Below are positions 62,201 to 64,000 of a stretch of DNA of 64,000 nucleotides, in pieces (within the stretch, counting starts at the first letter, position 1; the number at the start of each line of letters is the position of its first letter). Below the pieces are notes generated by a model. It was not told the DNA's origin and made no database searches. It was given only the letters and a program-made list of their open reading frames with translations. A program made the position numbers and the translations under genes. The DNA comes from Flavobacterium sp. (lineage in GTDB: Bacteria > Bacteroidota > Bacteroidia > Flavobacteriales > Flavobacteriaceae), in NCBI GenBank assembly GCA_029946065.1, contig JAQSDU010000019.1, positions 124,001 to 188,000 on the forward strand, given 5' to 3'.

Positions 62201-64000
62201 CTACTACTTATACTTTGGTGAGTGTTACGACTAATACTACTCCGGCATGTACTTATGCATTTACACCAGCACCAGCAATTACAATCGCTGTCGGGCTTCC
62301 AGACGCAACAGTTGTTGCCGTGAATCCAGTTGTCTGCGCACAAACTTGTGCCGATTTTACAATTACAGGCACTCCAGGAGCAACGGTTGCTTATACCGAT
62401 GGTACAACGCCGGCATCGGTTACCTTAGACGCAGCTTCCGGTACCGCGACGGTATCTTATTGTAGTCTTACCACCAATAAAACAATTACGCTCACCAATA
62501 TTATAAGCAATAGTACGCCGTCTTGTTCGAAAGCACTTACCGTTTCAGCAACGGTTACGGTTAATCCGCTTCCTTCAGTAACAACTTTTACGGCTATATC
62601 ACCTATTTGTGAAGGTACAACGGGAATACTTACTTTCGTTGGAACGCCAAATGCTTCGGTTACTTATACCGATCAGAATAATGCTGTTTATCCAGCAGTG
62701 CCTTTGAATGCTACAGGAAATGCTACTGTTACGACTGCTGCACTGTCAACCGCAATGACCTATACGCTTATTAATATCACAAGTTCAGGGTCGGTTCCTT
62801 GTACCGCGACGTTAACCCAACAAGCTATTATCAATATTGATTTGTTGCCGGTAATTACAGCTCAGCCAGTAGATTCGACAGTTTGTAATGGTCAGTCCGT
62901 GACATTTACGGTTGCTGCTACAGGAACAAATATTCATTATCAATGGAAATTTGGCACTACTAATGTCGGAACCGATCAAAATTCCTATACAATTGCAGTA
63001 CCAACCAATGCCGATGCCGGTAACTATACCGTTACGGTTAGCAATAACTGTAGTTCCGTAACTTCTAATATTGCAGTGCTATCAGTTAACCAACCAACAG
63101 TTATTACATCACAACCCGCAGATTTGACGATTTGTGAAGGTCAGGCAATTTCACTTAGTGTAATTGCTACCGGTGTAACATTATCTTATCAATGGTTTAA
63201 GGGTACTACACCACTTGTTGGCGAAACCAACGCTTCATTGAATATTGCTTCGGCAATACTTGCAGATGCTAGCGCTTATCACATAGATGTTATTAATCCG
63301 TGTCAGACTGTATCCAGTGCTGTGGCGAATGTTGTGGTAAACCAACTTCCTGCAATCGTTACGCAACCAGTAGGATCAACAATTTGCTCAGGTCAGCCAT
63401 TTACTTTAAGTGTAGTTGCTACAGGAACTAATCTTACGTATCAATGGTATCAAGGTCCAAATCTTATTTTGGGCGCTAACACAGATACTTATACAGTAAA
63501 TTCATCCCTTGTAAGCGATACCGGCGATTATACGGTTGTTGTAAGCGGAGTATGTACACCGTCGGTTGCTTCAGCGATTGCGGCAATGACAGTAAACCAA
63601 GGGCCAGCAATTGTTACGCAACCTATGGGAGTAGTTACTTGTGAAGGACAACCAATTAATCTTAGTGTGACGGCTACGGGCACAAATCTCAATTATCAAT
63701 GGCTTTATAATGGCGGGATTATTCCTGGCGCTACAGCAGCAACATTTTCTATTCCTGTTGCAGCCTTGGGCGATGCCGGGAACTATACTGTTGAAATAGC
63801 AACGAGTAGTTGTCCTACAATATTATCTTCAGTAGCTGTTGTTGTAGTCAATCAACTTCCTGCAATTATAACCGGTCCAGTTGCAGTAACAGTTTGCGAA
63901 GGTGCTACCGTTACCCTTACAGTAGATGCAATAGGAACTGGGCTAAATTATCAATGGAAGAAAGGCACGACGAATGTTGGAACCGATAGCGCTACATTTA
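56230..64000 (+). CDS. Giant surface protein: ten DUF11 repeats, choice-of-anchor L domain, Ig-like repeats (3' end outside the window)
   Basis: One frame from the ATG at 56230 stays open to the window end, at least 2590 codons. A signal peptide (about 1-20, GFAQ) precedes ten DUF11-type repeats of about 120 residues, each with a start like ADLVVVNTNN and motifs YTVTVTNNGP and VTYTITL (starts near 56290, 56707, 57084, 57437, 57810, 58188, 58556, 58923, 59284, 59662). A choice-of-anchor L domain follows (about residues 1297-1576; HCANVSNFVMSSGPN, FIFAADEY). Then come PKD/Ig-like modules; from about residue 2211 an 84-residue Ig unit repeats (ITAQPVDSTVC, YQWK, DAGNYTV). Known: such proteins are T9SS-exported adhesins or gliding-related filaments. 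The sorting domain must lie downstream. Confidence 0.9.
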   Translation, partial: MKRALLLFAFLLTAASGFAQADLMVTVTDNKTIYVPGTDVIYTITVLNYGSANSNGVRVTAAMPVGITTGFFWEGSNNSAGAGAVNDLNRKLAPGEFVTYTVTVEIPATFTGDLVFKASALSEGMPALPGPPVVPALTPSADPNPSSNTDITDTDIPANADIGIVNTDFTNVYTPGQASVYLVKVTNNGPTDALNVSIKNTVPSNINPASFSWTGSNGTSGTGIGLSDFVELFHVGEVITYTVTINVPLDFGGYLTSNAFLFATSPDPTPADQTSADTDVLTFGADVVVAVTDNNNSYIPGQGKSYTLTVTNMGENAATQIHVTAPLPAGIAAMSWTGNSTNGNGSINNTIANLAAGASVTYTINFNVPLDFIGNLVVSGNAIGAESDPNPDCMLCTDTDYPGADLVVVNTNNQTKYTPGQTTTYTVTVTNNGPNNAENVVLTNAIPNGVSTFSWYGSNGSNGAGAALQDTLPILAVGETVTYTITLVVPTGFTGPLTNATYTTSDTEDPVPGCTQCTDTDAQQVSEIQITNTNGEIDYVVGTIHTKTYTVTVTNNGPDAAVNVFVNNPIPSGATQFSWTGTNGSGNNFALNNTIPSLASGASVTYTITLQMPATITGNFISSASVQILGYTLDTNTANNTAIDTDVPVVPNAANLVVTNTNGQDVYTAGSNTTYTVTVTNNGPAIATNITFTNPAPSGTTISAWSGNATSGSGDLSNTIASLAVGASMAYTITVQIPAGYTSNLVDQANATSAVPDPDPSCPSCTDTDVSASPQADVSVTITDNKTNYDLGGVSVYTVTVHNNGPQTATGVHVQAAIPSGITSFSWAGNAANGTTALDNTITSLINGATVTYTITITVPATYSASASVALQAGITASTSTDPAAANNSATDTDLPKQTDISITNVANQPTPPKGGTVTFTVTVTNNGPNNATSINFTNPLPVGITGMTWSANNGTSGSGAINATIPVLALGASIVYTITVTIPANYTGTLSSIATVNAAIDSTQPTTATATVTPANAADIGVTITDGTTTFLPGQTKFYTITVYNNGSATATNVALNTILPAGIPAANYTWSGNSSSGTNAFTNVIATIPAGGSVTYSVSIVVPNTYDINENLVHIVAINSTATDPTPNDHSAQDVDTPNVFADLVVKKSDNKATYEQSRYVDDKPNDAVQPVLVNEYVTYSIIVTNYGPATANNIEVYDPIPVNSNATNSQIQLSDVEWISNSGVSGTGDLYDVIPSLAVGESVSYTVTVHVPQNYNIGATVGNLTNNVTVTSDTADPQLSNNFSSDVDVPSAKFLLINNDPLLYASNYTDATLAQGFVEDVLVRSHCANVSNFVMSSGPNHVQKYGVAYFNRNGSDFPIEDGIVLTSGDVTQTSGPNDPGVNSNSDDWTGDSDLSSPALVPSVGASNAELHNPVSLKFNFIPTAPELSFNFIFAADEYSIVSSYECTYSDVFAFILKDLTAGGPAKNLAVLPGVIPATPVKVTSIHETVAGCPAINTPFFGKHNFSLTDATVGQNAAIDVNGQTKLLQAKGTVIPGHEYSIKLVIANKSDGALNSSVFIEGGSFKFNNEIEGPGNVNSFPVGKEQCYGEPLHLTYGDAPLVGATYYWKRNDIRIPGESSYDITVTEGGIYTVVAEFSANCRVSDDITVTFKDRLPLSDPKPLRKCVEGGPYVFDLDQTAYMLNGGSAANYDIHYYENEQDAKDYASNDIETAGNLHNFIVTADIATTPKTIYVRIDDLGPYGCVEIRPFTLSAYESEGTIAYPAGPYCINGGILQAQPSANLTSGGQYIATPAGLNINPLTGAIDLDASVLGTYNVVYKIPADDCPEFDSNIVQILVEPCISCTVDATGPASVCLGNTINLTALSNNATATYSWVGTDGFVSSQQNPTVTPLPTAGTYTYTVTSTVMGIDCATDTVTVVVVDTPTAAFVSNSATICTNSSTNIVFEGTPGASVVYTINNGSPITSAPISTPPSGLGTVSIPTGNLSAATTYTLVSVTTNTTPACTYAFTPAPAITIAVGLPDATVVAVNPVVCAQTCADFTITGTPGATVAYTDGTTPASVTLDAASGTATVSYCSLTTNKTITLTNIISNSTPSCSKALTVSATVTVNPLPSVTTFTAISPICEGTTGILTFVGTPNASVTYTDQNNAVYPAVPLNATGNATVTTAALSTAMTYTLINITSSGSVPCTATLTQQAIINIDLLPVITAQPVDSTVCNGQSVTFTVAATGTNIHYQWKFGTTNVGTDQNSYTIAVPTNADAGNYTVTVSNNCSSVTSNIAVLSVNQPTVITSQPADLTICEGQAISLSVIATGVTLSYQWFKGTTPLVGETNASLNIASAILADASAYHIDVINPCQTVSSAVANVVVNQLPAIVTQPVGSTICSGQPFTLSVVATGTNLTYQWYQGPNLILGANTDTYTVNSSLVSDTGDYTVVVSGVCTPSVASAIAAMTVNQGPAIVTQPMGVVTCEGQPINLSVTATGTNLNYQWLYNGGIIPGATAATFSIPVAALGDAGNYTVEIATSSCPTILSSVAVVVVNQLPAIITGPVAVTVCEGATVTLTVDAIGTGLNYQWKKGTTNVGTDSATF

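Overview
The window looks like chromosomal DNA of a member of the Bacteroidota, most likely a Flavobacterium-like Flavobacteriaceae. The signs are: a low-GC coding style; many Sec-signal surface proteins ending in or resembling type IX secretion (T9SS) sorting domains; promoters of the TTTG-N18/19-TAnnTTTG class in front of tRNA and protein genes; almost no Shine-Dalgarno sequences; and families typical of the group (DUF6443/RHS proteins, Nfu with duplicated N-domains, M56-BlaI-TonB clusters, two-component regulator-propeller kinases). There are two tRNA genes (Asp-GTC, Leu-TAG), no rRNA and no CRISPR array.

Layout. 0-2.5 kb: 3' part of dnaE. 2.5-8.3 kb: two paralogous T9SS proteins flanking a YadA-like head-repeat protein. 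8.4-12.7 kb: trxA, then a LytTR regulator and a large propeller sensor kinase. 12.9-17.5 kb: an operon of a small T9SS protein and a 1336-aa collagen-like/head-repeat/S74-chaperone surface fibre. 17.5-18.6 kb: a DUF58 gene and tRNA-Asp.

18.75-31.18 kb is a genomic island. A 39-bp direct repeat (38/39 identical) brackets it. It begins with a tyrosine recombinase gene broken by one extra A, then carries a co-directional operon: a T9SS repeat protein, a split RHS protein (SpvB/RHS-type N-terminal half plus a DUF6443-RHS-core half with a variable C-terminal tip), and an AT-rich array of small membrane proteins interleaved with fragments of other toxin tips. I read this as a polymorphic-toxin locus with a possibly membrane-active tip, integral-membrane immunity proteins and displaced tip/immunity cassettes. 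It is the most interesting system here.

31.2-41 kb is mostly housekeeping and small conserved genes: a TonB-CTD-like lipoprotein, a GT2 glycosyltransferase with an LPG-synthase-like membrane protein, ruvC, a lipoprotein, hemW, a cyclase-family hydrolase, a YjbR-like protein, a PH-SHOCT protein and a DUF4407 protein. 40.6-45.6 kb holds two signalling operons that both include TonB-C-terminal-like proteins: BlaI/M56/TonB with a BlaI-type operator over the promoter, and WG-repeat/ECF sigma/TonB-anti-sigma-like. 45.7-56.1 kb: M20 dipeptidase, tRNA-Leu, AhpD-like protein, DUF1348, AraC regulator, MscS channel, CotH-family T9SS protein, YyaL-like thioredoxin-domain protein, Nfu. From 56.2 kb to the window end runs one uninterrupted giant surface-protein gene (ten DUF11 repeats, choice-of-anchor L, Ig-like repeats), still open at 64000.

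Related interspersed hairpin repeats sit in four intergenic spaces (32.1, 40.5, 43.4, 55.0 kb). Function calls rest on motif and family recognition by eye; no database search was possible.
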